DNA from: Macrolepiota albuminosa
Lineage: Eukaryota; Basidiomycota; Agaricomycetes; Agaricales; Agaricaceae
Direction: 5' to 3'
Assembly: GCA_027475525.1 (NCBI GenBank)
Contig: JAMWFC010000032.1
Coordinates: 2,232,001-2,296,000 of the forward strand
Length of the DNA stretch: 64,000 bases
The position numbers were made by a program, and so were the translations under genes. Shown here one piece after another: positions 34,986 to 47,625 of this stretch. The notes below the pieces were generated by a model. The model worked only from the letters and a program-made list of their open reading frames with translations, was not told the origin of the DNA and ran no database searches. Positions within the stretch are counted from its first letter, which is position 1. Each line of letters opens with the position of its first letter.

Positions 34986-35681
34986 ATGACCAAGCAATCC
35001 ATTAAGCAACTGTGGAACATGGTTGATAAAATCATTAAGATAATCTGCCTGTGTCTATGTATGAACTTGAATAATTTGCTCTCAATAATAGCATATATTC
35101 AAATTACCTTTACATGCCTTATAGATAGAGGCATTGTATCATCTACATCATCTACCATTAGAATATTGTCCAAGTGTGCAAAGTTATCATTATCTGGAAA
35201 TGCTGCAAGTAGTGCATCAGTTACAATGAGAACAGGACCCAGTGGTAGCTGTTGTGTTATGAGGACTGGCAACTCTCATGTGTTCTGAGTGAGTTGTGTC
35301 CTTTCCTCAGCAAATAGAATGAGGTCCCTTTGTCTGATAACTGTTGTTTTTAGTCACTTGCATTTCTTCAGAGAGTTCAGATTCATGATCAAATATCTAT
35401 GGCCAGGACCTAGCCATTGTACTGGAGATCTAATGAGACTGCTCATTGATATTGGCAATATGCCTCAATTTGGATGGGCTAGATACCAGTAAACAGCAGA
35501 CCATATCTGTTGATGACAAACAGAATCTGTCTGTCATCAACAGATACTGAACAGAAATGTATATTTTATCCATGTGATTCTTTGGTTGAGAACTGTGTGG
35601 GTGCAGAAAATTATATTGTCTACAAACATGTCTGCCCTCCTGCAACTGCCTGAACTAATATTTTCACTAAAGAAAAGATGA
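34986..35681. other. KDZ-2 divergent spacer
   Basis: Counterpart of KDZ-1 21781-22439, about 90% similar by eye with CpG-to-TpG/CpA changes and one extra short stretch near 35275-35290. No gene is supported. Confidence 0.5.
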
Positions 35682-38160
35682 GTGGAACTGATATTTACAG
35701 CAGGAGAAAGATCTATCTTTGAACCATACAAGGAACTCTACTGCTCCTCAACTACTCCTCAAGCTTGGACTGCTATCTTGAAGGATAAAATCCTAATAGA
35801 TATCTTCAACTATTGGGCCACTAAAGAGACAGAGCCAAAGACAGGGGAAGAGTGGGCAGAGAGAATCAAAATAGATACAGCAACTCATTGCAAAGAACTA
35901 GACATCATTTGCTTGAATAGAAGGTTGTCCAGTATATCAAGAATGCTGGTGCCCTTATTACCAGCATAAAGATCCAAAGGTGCTCCTGAAAACTTCACTG
36001 TGAGATGTTGTCTGGCAGACAATGGCAAAGAAGATAAATGAGGAGATCCAGAACTTGTTGAGAGGTAAGGATCACAATGGATGCATTTGCACAATATAAT
36101 GTGGCTGTCAAACATATTATGTATCAACTCACACTGCAGGAGGAAAGTTGTTTATGGAAGATGGCAGCAGAATGAAGCAAAAAAGGAAATCCACCAGAAA
36201 TTCAGTGCAAGTTGGTACTCCATCCATTTCCTATCTATCCTCCATCTGTCTTCTATTTATTGTACATCTGTCCACTTGTGATATGATGCTGTACCAGCAG
36301 TCAGTGACACACCATGCATGAGAAGTCAAAATAAACATTCAATTATGGGCTGAAAACTGTAAGCCTCCTGATAGCAGTCTCAACAAAAATATATCTCCAA
36401 AACATCCCAATAAATACACAGAAAAGTACAGAACAATAGGCAGGGACCAGCTCAAACTATCAGCTCAACAATAGTCCAACCACTATAATGGGGAGGGGAA
36501 GCATGGAAGCTGGCAGAAGTGACAAAATGGGATCAAATTGTGGTGATCTGGATCAAAGATCAGATCTGACAATGACATGACTGAAAGGGGAAAGAAAAGA
36601 AGCATGAAATGCAGAAAAGCACTAAAAGGGGAAAGAAGGATCTATGAATGGGATCATGCTAAATGGAGCTCAAGCAAATGGAGAAGTGGCAATCAGAGAC
36701 ATCCAGAAGAATAATAGAACAAGAAGTTGAATGGTGGAACAGGTAGCACCAAAACAGGCCTCTCAAAAGAGAAATTGGACTATCAAATATATTCTGGAGG
36801 TTGGGAAGCTTACAACAAAGAGTCATGTGTAGATAGTGGTCTGTGCACCAGAAAAATAGTATAAATAGCCCAAGTTTAGTAGAGAATAGACAGGCAATTG
36901 ATAGGCAAAGGCTTGGTGATTCCTAGGAAGTGAATTGCTTAGGCTGGAGTTTGTTGAGAACACTCTGCATTTCAGAAGATTAGGATTGCAACTCAGAACA
37001 TTAATATATCACATTCATCATCAAGTCAGTATAAATTGAAAATCATACTCTACACCAGCAAGCTCCAGAACTATCAGTAATACTTACACCAAGTACTACA
37101 CTATCTAAATACTCATTACAGTAATTCCTATTTTTCTCCACCTTTGCTCATCATCTGATCACTCTGTCAGAAATTGTGTCTGATTACTGGTATGAATCTG
37201 CTCCTTACAAGGCAGTGAGAATCAATGATCAGCAATTCATACATTCAAGATATCTTCCAGAGGGTCTGATATTCCAAGATTCCTATAATCTTGGTTAGCC
37301 TGAGCTATTGTGTCTGCTAAACTTCTGGAGAGACCATATGGATCTGGTGACACCTTCTCACTGGATGGTTTATCTCAACCATCACAAGCAGCTAGTAGCT
37401 GCTGAGTACAGCACCTGAGCTAATCATGAAAAAAATGCAGCAGCAGCAGCAGCACATAAGGCTACATGCAAAAATGGAGAAAACAATTGGAAACAGAGGC
37501 CAACATCATTAGTGGTAGTCGATGGCAACAGTAGGACCATCACTAATGATGGAGCTGCTGATGGTGGATCTGTAGCCAACTTGGAGTGGCAACTGGGGCC
37601 TACACTTCCTCTGTCATCTAGTGTACCACACACACCACTGTCTGACTTACAAGAGGAACCCCCTGTTTTGTGCTTACTGCACACTCCACAGCCTTTGCAC
37701 ACAACAGATCCATAGTTCACAATAAATCCCAACCAAATGTATCAGCTTCTGCTCACAACAAGTCTGCTCATGACAAATCTGCTCATGACAAATGTGGTGA
37801 TGATACAGCAGTGGTAGATGCCACTACCATCCATCCCTTACAACAAAGAGGATGGAGCCATCCAGACCCTCCAATTAATGGCCCTAGTAATAGTTCTTCT
37901 AGATATAGTGTCAAAAAAGGTGCTTGACATTCTTCAAGATGAAGACAATGACCAATTTAAAGGTGAGGAAAGGCCAGCATTACAAAACCAAAAGAAGCAC
38001 AAGGCATTGCCTAACCAATCAACAAATTCCAAGCAACCCTGCAAGTCTCAAGCACAAATGTTACAGGAGGATGCAGCTTGATACATTGATATGTCTACAC
38101 CAGCAAAAAGGAGTAGCAGCCACACTAAGGTCATTCAACCAGTCCGCTGTCATTGATGTG
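35682..38160 (+). pseudogene. KDZ-2 accessory gene B, interrupted by LTR family A
   Basis: Reads RSIFEPYKELYCSSTTPQAW and FNYWATKETEPKTGEEWAER without the stop seen in KDZ-1, then the equivalent of VVQYIKNCW.., up to about 36275. LTR A (36279-37100) follows, and the gene resumes with the counterpart of KDZ-1 position 23667; the roughly 480 bp between are lost. The 3' part (37101-38160) keeps the NSRTIANDGA-type repeat and the basic tail. It has no 77-bp duplications and so is the better template for the gene's true length. Confidence 0.55.
36279..37100 (+). mobile_element. Solo LTR family A inside KDZ-2
   Basis: About 822 bp, starting tgatatgatgctgtacc and ending aagtactaca, with TATA-like agtataaatagccc near 36858. 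Its last ~400 bp equal 1-403 and its beginning equals the fragment at 47222-47390 (reverse). No 5-bp target duplication flanks it: the left neighbour is tccacttg and the right neighbour is ctatctaaat. Relative to KDZ-1, about 480 bp of target is missing, so insertion went along with a deletion or was followed by recombination between two LTRs. Confidence 0.8.
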
Positions 38161-38350
38161 GGGAAGAGGAGAAAGTTACACTACATTTTTGTAAACTATA
38201 GTATTACAAAAATGTAGCAATGTCTGTCATAACAAAAAAAAATATTGTGCAATGCAATAATAAGCTGTCCATCTTAAACTATCCATTTTCACTTGTCTTC
38301 TGTTGCCTTCCATCTCTCAGTAAGCTTACTGGATGATTGGATCCATTGCA

Positions 38351-40140
38351 TCAGTGGCCAACTACTTTGAGAGTTGCTACAAGCCTGTCTCTTTGGGCCA
38401 GGAAGAGGGTTCTCAGCAGGGACTGGCAGAGGGATAGAAGATGGTTGAGGGGGTGACAAAGATGTTTGTGTAGGAGATGTCTATGAGGATATTTGTTGAA
38501 GCAGGGACGGAGTAACAGTGAGAGCAGATAAATCAGTGGTGGGATAGAATTGGTCAGTGGCAAGGGCAGAGGTGTCACCTGTGTGAACGGATATGTCAGC
38601 AGTGGCAGGGGATTGGTCAGCAGTGGGGTCAGCAGTAGGTTCTTCCTTTTCAGCAATGAGTCTAAGTCTACTGTGCCCTATTGGATGCACTGCCACATCA
38701 CCCTGAGCCGATGGACTGAAGGGACAAATAGAGATATGAAGTTGACTCTGCAAAGTGTCAACCATACCCCTGATATTGTGAATCTCTTCTTCTGTCAAAT
38801 AAATCCATCTATCATAGTCTGCAAGCATGTCACCCACTAGAGAAACATTGGCTTGCAAGATTTCTATGCAGCCACTGAGCATGTCAACTTGAATCTGGTA
38901 GCAACAGAATATGTGGTAACCAGCTCTCCTCAGCTATGACAAACCCATCCTATACCTGCACCCCAACATTCTGCAATGCTTCCTGGAACCCATTCTCCAT
39001 TCTGTCCAAATGGCTCTCCATCCCTGCCATCAACCAGCCACAATGTCCTCACTGTGACTAGACTCCATTGCCTGCTTTTTGCCCTTTCTCTTGACTGGAA
39101 GAGGATCTGCTAGGTGGTTGGAGGTCAATAGTTAGGATGGACAGATAGATGGTTTTGATGGTCTCATGATTGGACTGGCTGGTTCATCTGCTAACTATTA
39201 GTTAGCTATTTGAGCAGGAAATGAGTTTCATACCATCATCACTCTCAATAATTGTCACTGACTTCTTTGTCAGTGGTTTTTTCTCCTTCTTATTGTTGCT
39301 AGGCTTGATGGTTTTCTTGACAATCATTAGGCTGCATGTTCATTTGCAAATAAGCTGGCAGGGATTGCATGTGGTGCTGCCCTTTGTGCTGACACACTGT
39401 AGCTACTTACTTGCACAATATTGGTAAGGGGAGTTGATGTGCTGACTCTCACAACGAGGTGCTGTCCTCAAATACTTGCTCAACAGCATCCCTCTGGTAA
39501 TTTCCCCCTTCAGTATTCTGCCCTCTTGTTCTTCCTCTTCCTCTTCATTCTCATTCCCATCCTTGTCCTCCTGCTCCTCCAGTATTGGATGGCTACCAGG
39601 AGGTGGATGGTTACCAATGTAACTCACTTGTTTTTGCTTCTTGGAGGTTGATGATGGACCAAATAAAACTCCTGCTGCTGGAGTCCTTGGTCATTTTCTT
39701 TTTTTTGAAATTGGTGACAGACCAGACAAATCTTCTGCTGCTAGCCTATGACCTATCCAATCTTCTCAGGATCAGGTTGTTCTTTGCCTCCACTTTGTTC
39801 TTCTCCCCTTCTGCTCTTCTGAGACTATTTCTTCACAGTGTCCTTCAACTGCCTGATCATATTCTCATTAGAAAGCTTGCTCTGAAGTAGCTAGATAACT
39901 TTGTTAATGAACCTTCTCCTGGCATCAAGGAGGAGTTTTTTGTCACCCTGGACCTGGCTGATTGTCAGCCACATGTCAGTCTACAGGACAACTATTAGTG
40001 CATGTCTATTAGACGGGAGTGCTTGCATCTTACTAGGTACTTCAGCTGTTTTTTGAGTTGATGCAGGTCTCCTCTGCAAGCAAGATATAATACTCGAACA
40101 TCTGTGTTAACAACCTGTTGGTGGAGTTCTTCATTAGACA
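38351..40140 (-). pseudogene. KDZ-2 accessory gene C
   Basis: Exon 1 reads MSNEELHQQVVNTDVRVLYL ... KYL, followed by a GTAAG donor at 40033; the acceptor near 39882 gives a 152-bp intron. Exon 2 continues SKLSNENMIRQLKD, then the basic and Glu-rich parts, KYLRTAPRCESQHINSPYQY, and the Cys cluster in the same frame (C7 run of KDZ-1 is shorter here), with one Cys changed to Tyr. Helical and Ser/Thr-rich parts follow to 38351. Shared intron position and motifs between two copies show this was a real gene of the element. Confidence 0.6.
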
Positions 40141-40190
40141 TAGCAGATGGAGAATTAAAAAAACAGACGAGAATTTTACACAAAGCAAGT

Positions 40191-42180
40191 TTTGAAAATA
40201 GATATCATGTGATCCTGTTTAAATTACCAAAGAAGTTTGATTTATTGCTTGACAAACCTTACTTTGTTTATCTTACAGTTTAGTAAATAACAATTAGCTA
40301 AGCAAGAAGTCTTAATGTTTATTGCACTAAGCAGGAGTCAAACCCACCTAGTACAAGCTACGAGGAATACCAGTTTAAATTATTCCACTACACAATATAT
40401 TCTTAATAGATACTACTATAGTGTAAATAAATATCAAAAATAGATATCATATCACATCACCCTGTTTAAATTACAATCTTACTTTATTTATTGTATTATA
40501 TAGTAAATAACAATTAGCTAAGCAGGTCAAAAATTCTAGACAGTTTGATATCAATGCACTAGTAGGAGTTGAACCCACCTACTGCAAGACACAATGAATA
40601 TCAATTGATAATATTCCACTATACCATAGATGCTTACTGAATACTGCTATGATGTAAATAAACATTAGTCTAATATTCCATGTGTAGTAAATAACAATTA
40701 GCTAAGCAGGTCAAAAATTATCAACAGTTTGATATAAATGCAGTAGTAGGAGTTAAACCTGCCTACTACAAGATACAAGGAATACCAATTGGGAATATTC
40801 TACTATACTACAGATGCTTACTGTATCTGGCTATGGTGTAAATCAATATCAGTCTAATATTCTGCTACACCCCATGGTTTTCCTCTTTTCTATATACTTC
40901 TATAGTGTAAATAAATATCAGTCTAATATTGTCAATTCAATACAAATACACCAGTTGTAGTAAATTCTTTAATCTATCCATGTACAGGATACCACTTCAG
41001 CAGACCCCTTCCATTCTCTGTCAATTTACTACAAGTAAAAATTGATAACACTATTCATTCAAATTTTATATGTATCTATTTGTGTACTACATGTACACCG
41101 TACTGACTTGTAGTAAGTGCCTGTGGTACAATAGAATATTGATAAATTGATATTTTATATTATGCACAAGAGGTGGATTTGACTCTTGCAAGTGCACATT
41201 ATATAATAGCAGCAGGCTGCTGATGTCTGCTAGCATCATTAATTTGATTCATTTAAAACTCCAGAGATTTCTGCAAAGGGATAGGATGGACAAATTTGTG
41301 CATGTATTCATTCCAGTGTACATGACAAGTTGATGACATGCTGAGGCTGGCTTCTTTTGTGCTGGTCTTTGTGACAAAGATAGCTAGCTCTAGTGTATCA
41401 TCACTTGTCATATGCATTGTGATAAACACATATGCAAGTTCTTCCATTCTATCTCTCTTCAGTAATTTCAAGAGTTTTGAATGAATCATCTTAATGATGC
41501 TAGCAAGCCAATGCTACAGGCCCTATTAAAATATTTGTCACTTTTACACAGGACTGTCCACTAGCATCATTTAAGTTGATTCATTCAAAACTCTAGAAAT
41601 TACTGAAGAGAGATAGAATAGAAGCACTTGCATATGTGTTTATCGCAGTGCATATGACAAGTGATGATACACTAGAGCTGGCTATCTTTGTCACAAAGAC
41701 CAGCACAAAGGAAGCCAGCCTCAGCATGTCATCAACTGATCACATGCACTAGAATGAATACATGCACAAATTCATCTATCCTATCCTTCTGCAGAAATTT
41801 CTGGAGTTTTGAATGAATCAAATTAATGATGCTAGCAGATGTTGGCAGCCTGCTGCTATTATATAATGTGCACTAGCAGGAGTCAAACATGCCTCTTATG
41901 CACAATATAAAATATCAATTTATTAATATTCTATTGTACCACAGGCACTTACTACAAGTCAGTACGGTGTACATGTAGTACACAAATAGACACATACAAA
42001 ATTTGAATGAATAGTGTTATCAATTTACAAGTCAGTATGGTATACATGTAGAGCAAAAATAGACCCATAGAAAAACATACCATTAGACACTATTAAGATA
42101 GAGTAGGGAGAGTCAAACCCATCACTGTACACAATATTGAATATCAATACACAAATATTCCACTGAACCACTGGGACTGG
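40191..42180 (-). repeat. KDZ-2 array of tRNA-like modules
   Basis: Decayed counterpart of KDZ-1 28258-29640. Minus-strand modules at about 40325-40395, 40560-40635, 40740-40815, 41870-41945 and 42095-42175, and a plus-strand one at 41110-41195, keep the order A-box-like, AT-rich spacer, B-box-like ggttygactcc. 41500-41870 adds an inverted duplicate of the 41210-41490 segment that KDZ-1 has only once (29100-29360). No gene was seen. Confidence 0.5.
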
Positions 42181-42782
42181 TTGCACCACTGACATCAGCT
42201 AGCTCACATGCCAATGTCTGCTACCATCTGCTGGCATGCCAGTAGACAGTGGATACTCATACACCCCCTTCTGCCCTTCCTCCTCTTTCTCCTCAGTGCC
42301 ATCCTCTCCACTCCCCACACTACCTCACATGCCACTCCCATCTGCCACATGCACCCTGCTTCCCTCCTCCCCCCTGATCTGACGTCCAATATCTGCTACA
42401 TCTGCTGGCACACCAGCAGACCTACCATCCCTACTAAAATATTTGTTATTTTTACACAGAAAGAGGACGTCAGCTACCATCTGCTGGCATGCCAGTGGAC
42501 AGCGGATACTCACACACCCCCTTCTGCCTTTCCCACTCTTTCTTCCCAGTGCCATCCTCTCCACTCTCCACACTATCTCACATGCATCCTGCTTCCCTCC
42601 TTCCTCCTGACCTGACATCCAATGTCTGCTACATCCACTGGCATACCAGCAGACACCCATGCTCCTCCCCTTCCCTCTTCCCCCTCTTTCTTCCCACCCC
42701 CATCCCTTTTCCACCACCCCCCACACTCTCCAAGATGCCATCCCATGTGGCAGACACTATGCACACCCTTTTCTTCTCTTCT

Positions 42783-43679
42783 GCTGATGATGCCCAAATC
42801 AAGCTGAGTACTGCATAGACTATCACTAGTATAGCTATCTAGCCAATATAGCTTTGGGCATGCTAAGTGTGTGAAAGAGTCCCAGACAGGTCCCAGAGAA
42901 CACACAGTAGGCAAGAGGTTGGTAAAAGTGGGAAATTGGAGGTGTGCTAAACATTGCTAAGGAAAGGCACTAAGTATTAGCACCTAAAATGAGATGATAA
43001 AATAATAAGTTTTCTTAGCAGATCTAAGCACAAACACCAAGCTGTAGTTGCAAGGTGCTAAGAGGTTATAGAGATAGAGAAAGAGAGAGAACTAAAGCAG
43101 AGTCCTCTTGCTGACACAGTCAACAAAAGGTAGTCTGTTGCATATGGTGACCAAAATGTTAGGATACAATCCTTATTGCCAAATTGATGATGTGCTACTA
43201 ACAAAAAGTAAGTATTTATTATAAAGAAAGTTAGCCGACGCTAAGAGGTTTAGCACCGCTAGAGGGTGGTAAACTGATAAGAATGTAAGTAAGTGTGGTG
43301 AATTGAATTGTATAATAAAAAGGTCTATAATGATGCTGTCCATGAAAATACTTTATCATTCTTTCCTATAAGTGCTGCCACTGGCTAAGAGCATTATTCC
43401 AGTTTGACTGATGCCAAGTGTCTGTGTAAATGTATAGCCTTGGAGTGCAAGTGGCAAGGTGCAGCAAGGTGTCAACAGTGGTGCAAAGAATAAGTGGTGC
43501 CATAAAAAGTGGTCCAAGAGTAATTGGAGTCTGTAGCTGTGAGTTATTAGTGTAAAAATATGGGAAAAATAGTGCTGGAAGCGCTAGAGCATGGCGCTTC
43601 TGGTGGTACTAGTAGGCTAATGTGAGGTGCAGGTATTGGTGCTATCTGTAGCCAGCCATAGTAGGAGCTCATTACCGGT
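42783..43679. mobile_element. Unclassified insertion, about 0.9 kb, in KDZ-2 arm
   Basis: Flanked by ctgatg on both sides where the undisturbed arm (30000) has it once, so a target duplication of 4-6 bp is likely. Inside, on the minus strand, cctaacattttggtcacc near 43150-43166 resembles an LTR end followed by a primer-binding site. Repeated gcgcta/ggtgctaag motifs recall the insertion at 26741-27818. Family uncertain. Confidence 0.5.
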
Positions 43680-43825
43680 CTGATGCTGGGCAATGCTAAC
43701 AATGCTGGGGGTTGCCAATGAATTTCCATAGATGCTAATAGATACCAGCAGATATCTGACAGATGCCAACAGATGTATGATGGATGCCAGCAGGTCCTGA
43801 CAGATGTCAGCTAATGGCAGATGAT

Positions 43826-44166
43826 GCCAATGTTGGATATTGGCATACCACACAGACACTCCAAGTTGTCACACTGGCCATAGGGCCAATATCATTGCAT
43901 TGTGCCACAAGGCCACTAGACGGTGAACAATGAATCCATTGTTCACCTAGGACATATATATATTAGACTACTGTAGAACACAACCCTCAGTCAATTACAG
44001 TCAGACTGAGGGAGTACGTTACAATATTTATTAAAGATACCGAACACTTACTAACTAAACCATAGAATAATCTTGTATTGTTCTAGGTACAGTTAATACA
44101 GTCGATTACAGTTGGACTGAGAGAAATAACCTCATATTGTTCTAGGTCTACTATTCTAACAGCCAA
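43826..44166. mobile_element. Solo LTR family C with GCCAA target duplication
   Basis: LTR 43831-44161 (331 bp), starts tgttggatattggc and ends ctattctaaca; GCCAA flanks it at 43826-43830 and 44162-44166. It has a TATA-like acatatatatattag near 43952. The small size and TGTT...AACA ends suit a Ty1/copia LTR. The undisturbed arm of KDZ-1 (about 30190) has the target once. Confidence 0.85.
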
Positions 44167-44642
44167 TGCTCCTTTCAAGCCACAAAAACTCTTTTGGGGG
44201 GTATGCCACCCCCTTTCCACCTCTAAATATTCATATGGGGATCTGTGGGGATGTAGGTGGGTGGCCATTCATTGTGTTATCTGTCCTTTGATTTTATCTG
44301 TTAGTAATGGACCTGTGGTGCAATAGTTAAATCATCAGTGCATTCTATTGCTGGAGGCTTCCTCAAGGCCAGGTGTTTGATTCCCCCCCATAGATATAGG
44401 GCTGAGAGGACAAGTTACCCTTTTTTTTTGTCCAACCAGCTCCCATAAGCCTGCGTAGGCCTCTGCAAATGTCTGCTGGTGCCCTGTGCAGGCCTGCCTG
44501 GGCCTGCATAGGTTTGAGTAGGTCAATGTAGGTCTGCATGAAATTCTGCTGGTGGCTTGCATAGGTCTGCATAGGTCTGCAGCATACAATGTATGACACA
44601 TACCATTGTGATGCCCTACCCTATGCCCTACCCTGGCAGGCA

Positions 44643-47029
44643 GTGGAGCTTTCTTGTCTGCACTGTCACTTTCTTGCAACTATTTAGTTAGTCATGTTTG
44701 TTGTGATGTTTCTCTGTTGTGCAATAGTGCTATAGGCAGATATCTGTGTCATGCAACACTACTTTCTCCACCTTTATAGGCATACCATTTACAACTACCA
44801 TGTCATTCACAAAGTCCAGGGACACTCTGTTCTTATGCATAAAATAATCATGTTGTAGCAATCACAGTTCACTATATCCATGTATTCCTTAGTATCCTTC
44901 ACTGGTAAATATCCAGACCATTTGGCCAGGAAGGTTCCTACCTTCACTGCCTGATGATTAATTGTTCCTCAGCATGAACTACACTGCTCATAATGATTTG
45001 TAGTTTGTGTTGACTGCTCATATTTAATGGCATACACCAAAAACTATATCAATGCTCTTCTCATATCTGCTGGTATTTCATTCAGGAATGTCTCTTGAAT
45101 CATATACTTGTCTGGATAGATGGCCATATTCTGTGCATGACCTACCAGGTCATCATAGAATGTTTGGATGCCAGTCTTGGCATTGTACACTGCCTTTCTG
45201 AAGGTGTCACAAGCTTCCTGCATTGTTGCAGCATTGACAAAACAATTATACAGTTCTATCAGGACTTCTTTAAATATCCAATGCAATTTATTGCAATTGA
45301 TATGAAGAACATGGTGGTGGAACCAGTTTCAAGCCTCTTCTTCTATGAATTTGTATAACATGGATATTCTTTTCTGGTCCATGTCATTGCCACTATAGCA
45401 GCATGCTGCCAGATGGTAGCAGACATCCATTGCCCAGTCCTCCAACTGAGTGCTCTCCAGCATATGCATGTATAGGCTTGCCATCAGATTTGTAGGGAGT
45501 TACCCCTACAGGGAATTTGAATCTGAGTACAAGGAAGTCATCCACCAGGCAAGTGAGGTGGTCATGCAAATGATCCATATGGATCTGTAATGCCTCATTC
45601 ATTCCAGGTGTGCTTTCATGCAGATCATGAGAGGTGGGCATAGAAAATGCCTGTGGGCTATGAAACAAATATTCATTGGCTGGTCTTTTTGGCTGTTGTG
45701 TAGGCTATTGCCTTACCTCATGGTCTGTTAGTGGTATACTAAACTGTCAGCCACCAGTACAATAATTACTATCATCTTGATCATTATTCTATGATCATGG
45801 CCTCCACCATCATTACTGCAATGATTCTGCTCTCTCCTGTCATAGTGATCACTACTACCATCACTACCCTCCAGATCCCTATCTGGTGCAGCAGTTCAAG
45901 CAGCAAACTCTTGCCACATCTCATTGACAGGCATCACATCTTCACACCCTTCAAACACTATCTTCTGGTCATCAATTATTGACTTGCCATGATTGTGCAA
46001 ATTCTGGTTGCACATCCTCTGATAATTAATGTGCTCATTCCAATTATCCACTAGGTGGACATGTCATACTACATGCTATGGTTGCATCTGTTCCTCAAGA
46101 ATGTGGACCTCATCTACCTCGTCTTTGATGGTAACCTGCTTTCAAGGTATCTTAACCTCCTGAATGACAATTGGCACTTCTGGTTCTGCTGGAGTGGTTA
46201 TCACAGTCTCCACCTCATATAATGCCTGTTGAGGCACTCTGCTCATATTTTGTTGACAATTTGTGGTGTTCTGATGCCTAACATAATTACTCTCCTCATC
46301 ATCTGAGGAGTCTAATTCAGATTCTAAATCCAGAACTTTTCTGAGGTCTTTGTGGCTCATCTGCAGCTGTTTGCTGACCCCTCCAGGCAACTCCTGGTCT
46401 TTAGGCACCAAAGGCACCTTCCCCAACCATACAATGTTGTTATCCTCAATACTGACCCTTATTGCCAGTCCTTGCTGTTGCCTATATGTCATTGACAATG
46501 ACTGTCCTGGTCTAGCAGCAGTATCTGCCACAAACTCCAAGTGCTGCTCAGTTGGAGCAGTCCAAAACAGGGTTCTGTGTGTGAAAGTCCTGCCTTGCAC
46601 CAGCTCTGAATACTGCATGAAGTCTGGTTGACCTTCAGACTGAGCTGATGAGCTCTCAGACAATACCAGGTACATTAATGAAGGCATCTGGCTCACTGGT
46701 AGCAACACTCCTGAAACTGCAGATTTCTCCCCTGGTTTACCACCAGGCCTCACTATAGACATCATCCATGAAATGGATAATCCACCAGGCATTCCAAAGC
46801 TTGCACTAGTATTGCAAGGTAGCTTTTCATCCCACTTTGGTGGCCGCTGGTATGTAGATGCAACTGGTGTCTTCACAGCTTGTAAGACAGGTGGATCACA
46901 TGTATCCGGAAAGGTGGGCTCTGGATCAAGAGAGCCAGTCATGGAAGCATGTTTTTGACATGATGCCAACAGAAGTTGAGTTTTTTGATGAGTTGCCCAG
47001 TCAGTAACAAGCCTAGAGTCTAAAGTCAA
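44643..47029 (-). pseudogene. Gypsy 2 gag
   Basis: The minus strand has a 296-codon open stretch (47029-46142; its first codon is TTG, so the true start is upstream or lost) with DWATHQKTQLLLASCQKH, KWDEKLPCNTSASFGMPGGL, VADTAARPGQSLSMTYRQQQ and the acidic LDLESELDSSDDEE. Then 45668-45393 (YKSDGKPIHAYAGEH), 45286-45044 (EACDTFRKAVYNAKTGIQTF) and spacer to 44643. This fits Agaricomycete gypsy Gag followed by a capsid-like region. Gag and pol are parted only by KDZ-2. Confidence 0.75.
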
Positions 47030-47221
47030 TAGCAGAAGATTTAAAAAAATGTAACCATTGGTTATGAGCTAGAACTGTCTTGTGTGGATCACACAGTGCT
47101 AAATCAGACCACATTATTGGATTTGACTAGTACTAGAGTGAATACAAGATGTTGTCTTATGTAATCCTCTAATGTCTAGTAATAGTATTGATGATGTGTA
47201 TAACTAGTGTGACAATCCATT

Positions 47222-47390
47222 ACATAGTCTCTGCCTTTTTGTTCTGTACTTTCTGTGTATTTATTGGGATGTTTTTGAAGATATAATTTGTTGAGACTGC
47301 TATCAGGATGCTTACAGTTTTCAGCCTTATAATTAAATGTTTATTTTGACTTCTGGTACAGTATTGTATTACTGTTACAGTGGCCAGGTT
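47222..47390 (-). mobile_element. 5' LTR fragment of gypsy 2 (family A)
   Basis: Reverse complement matches the start of the LTR at 36279: ctgtaccag, gaagtcaaaataaacatt, ggctgaaaactgtaag, gcagtctcaacaaa, aacatcccaataaatacaca. It stands upstream of gag, so it is the promoter LTR of gypsy 2. The remaining LTR and the primer-binding site between it and 47029 are deleted or unrecognisable. Confidence 0.75.
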
Positions 47391-47625
47391 CAGTAAAATG
47401 TTTAAATGTACAAAAGTCATCTCTTAGTTGTAATTAAGGATGATTGGTTACAGAATACAAGTGTCTTGATTAGTATGCAGAATTCCTTGTTATCTCTATG
47501 AAAACCATACCTGGTGCATCAGTTATATTTTAATTCACAAGTTTGTATTCTACTTGAGATGTAATTAGATTAATTTCACTCAAGTGCAAAGCCTCACAAA
47601 ATGAAGGTTCAATTAAAAGTGGGTC
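47391..47625. other. Spacer between gypsy 2 and the NLR gene
   Basis: Short AT-rich stretch. It must contain the 3' end of the minus-strand NLR transcript; no clear polyadenylation signal was identified. Confidence 0.4.

Larger units (their letters stand above)
33411..44634 (-). mobile_element. KDZ-2: deleted, decayed KDZ element
   Basis: Flanked by GGCAGGCA (33403-33410 and 44635-44642); the shared string is ctggcaggca, so the border is uncertain by two bases. The left end cacatagagacattacaac equals the right terminus of KDZ-1; the right end (reverse complement) agggtagggcat... equals the left terminus type. Internal order matches KDZ-1 from 21490 to 28250, but all of the transposase downstream of the CxC exon and accessory gene A are missing. 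It sits in gypsy 2 between gag and pol, is heavily CpG-depleted and carries several later insertions. Confidence 0.85.
42181..44634 (-). repeat. KDZ-2 right arm with two insertions
   Basis: Decayed inverted arm. 42206-42440 and 42475-42780 are two copies of the segment found once in KDZ-1 near 29650-29985. 43680-43830 holds the 'ggcatctg' array. 44307-44395 is the tRNA-like sequence. After the 'tgcataggtctg' array the arm skips about 290 bp and ends with the outer ~35 bp of terminus (atgccctaccctatgccctaccct, with a 12-bp tandem repeat). The two inserts at 42783-43679 and 43831-44161 are listed separately. Confidence 0.65.
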
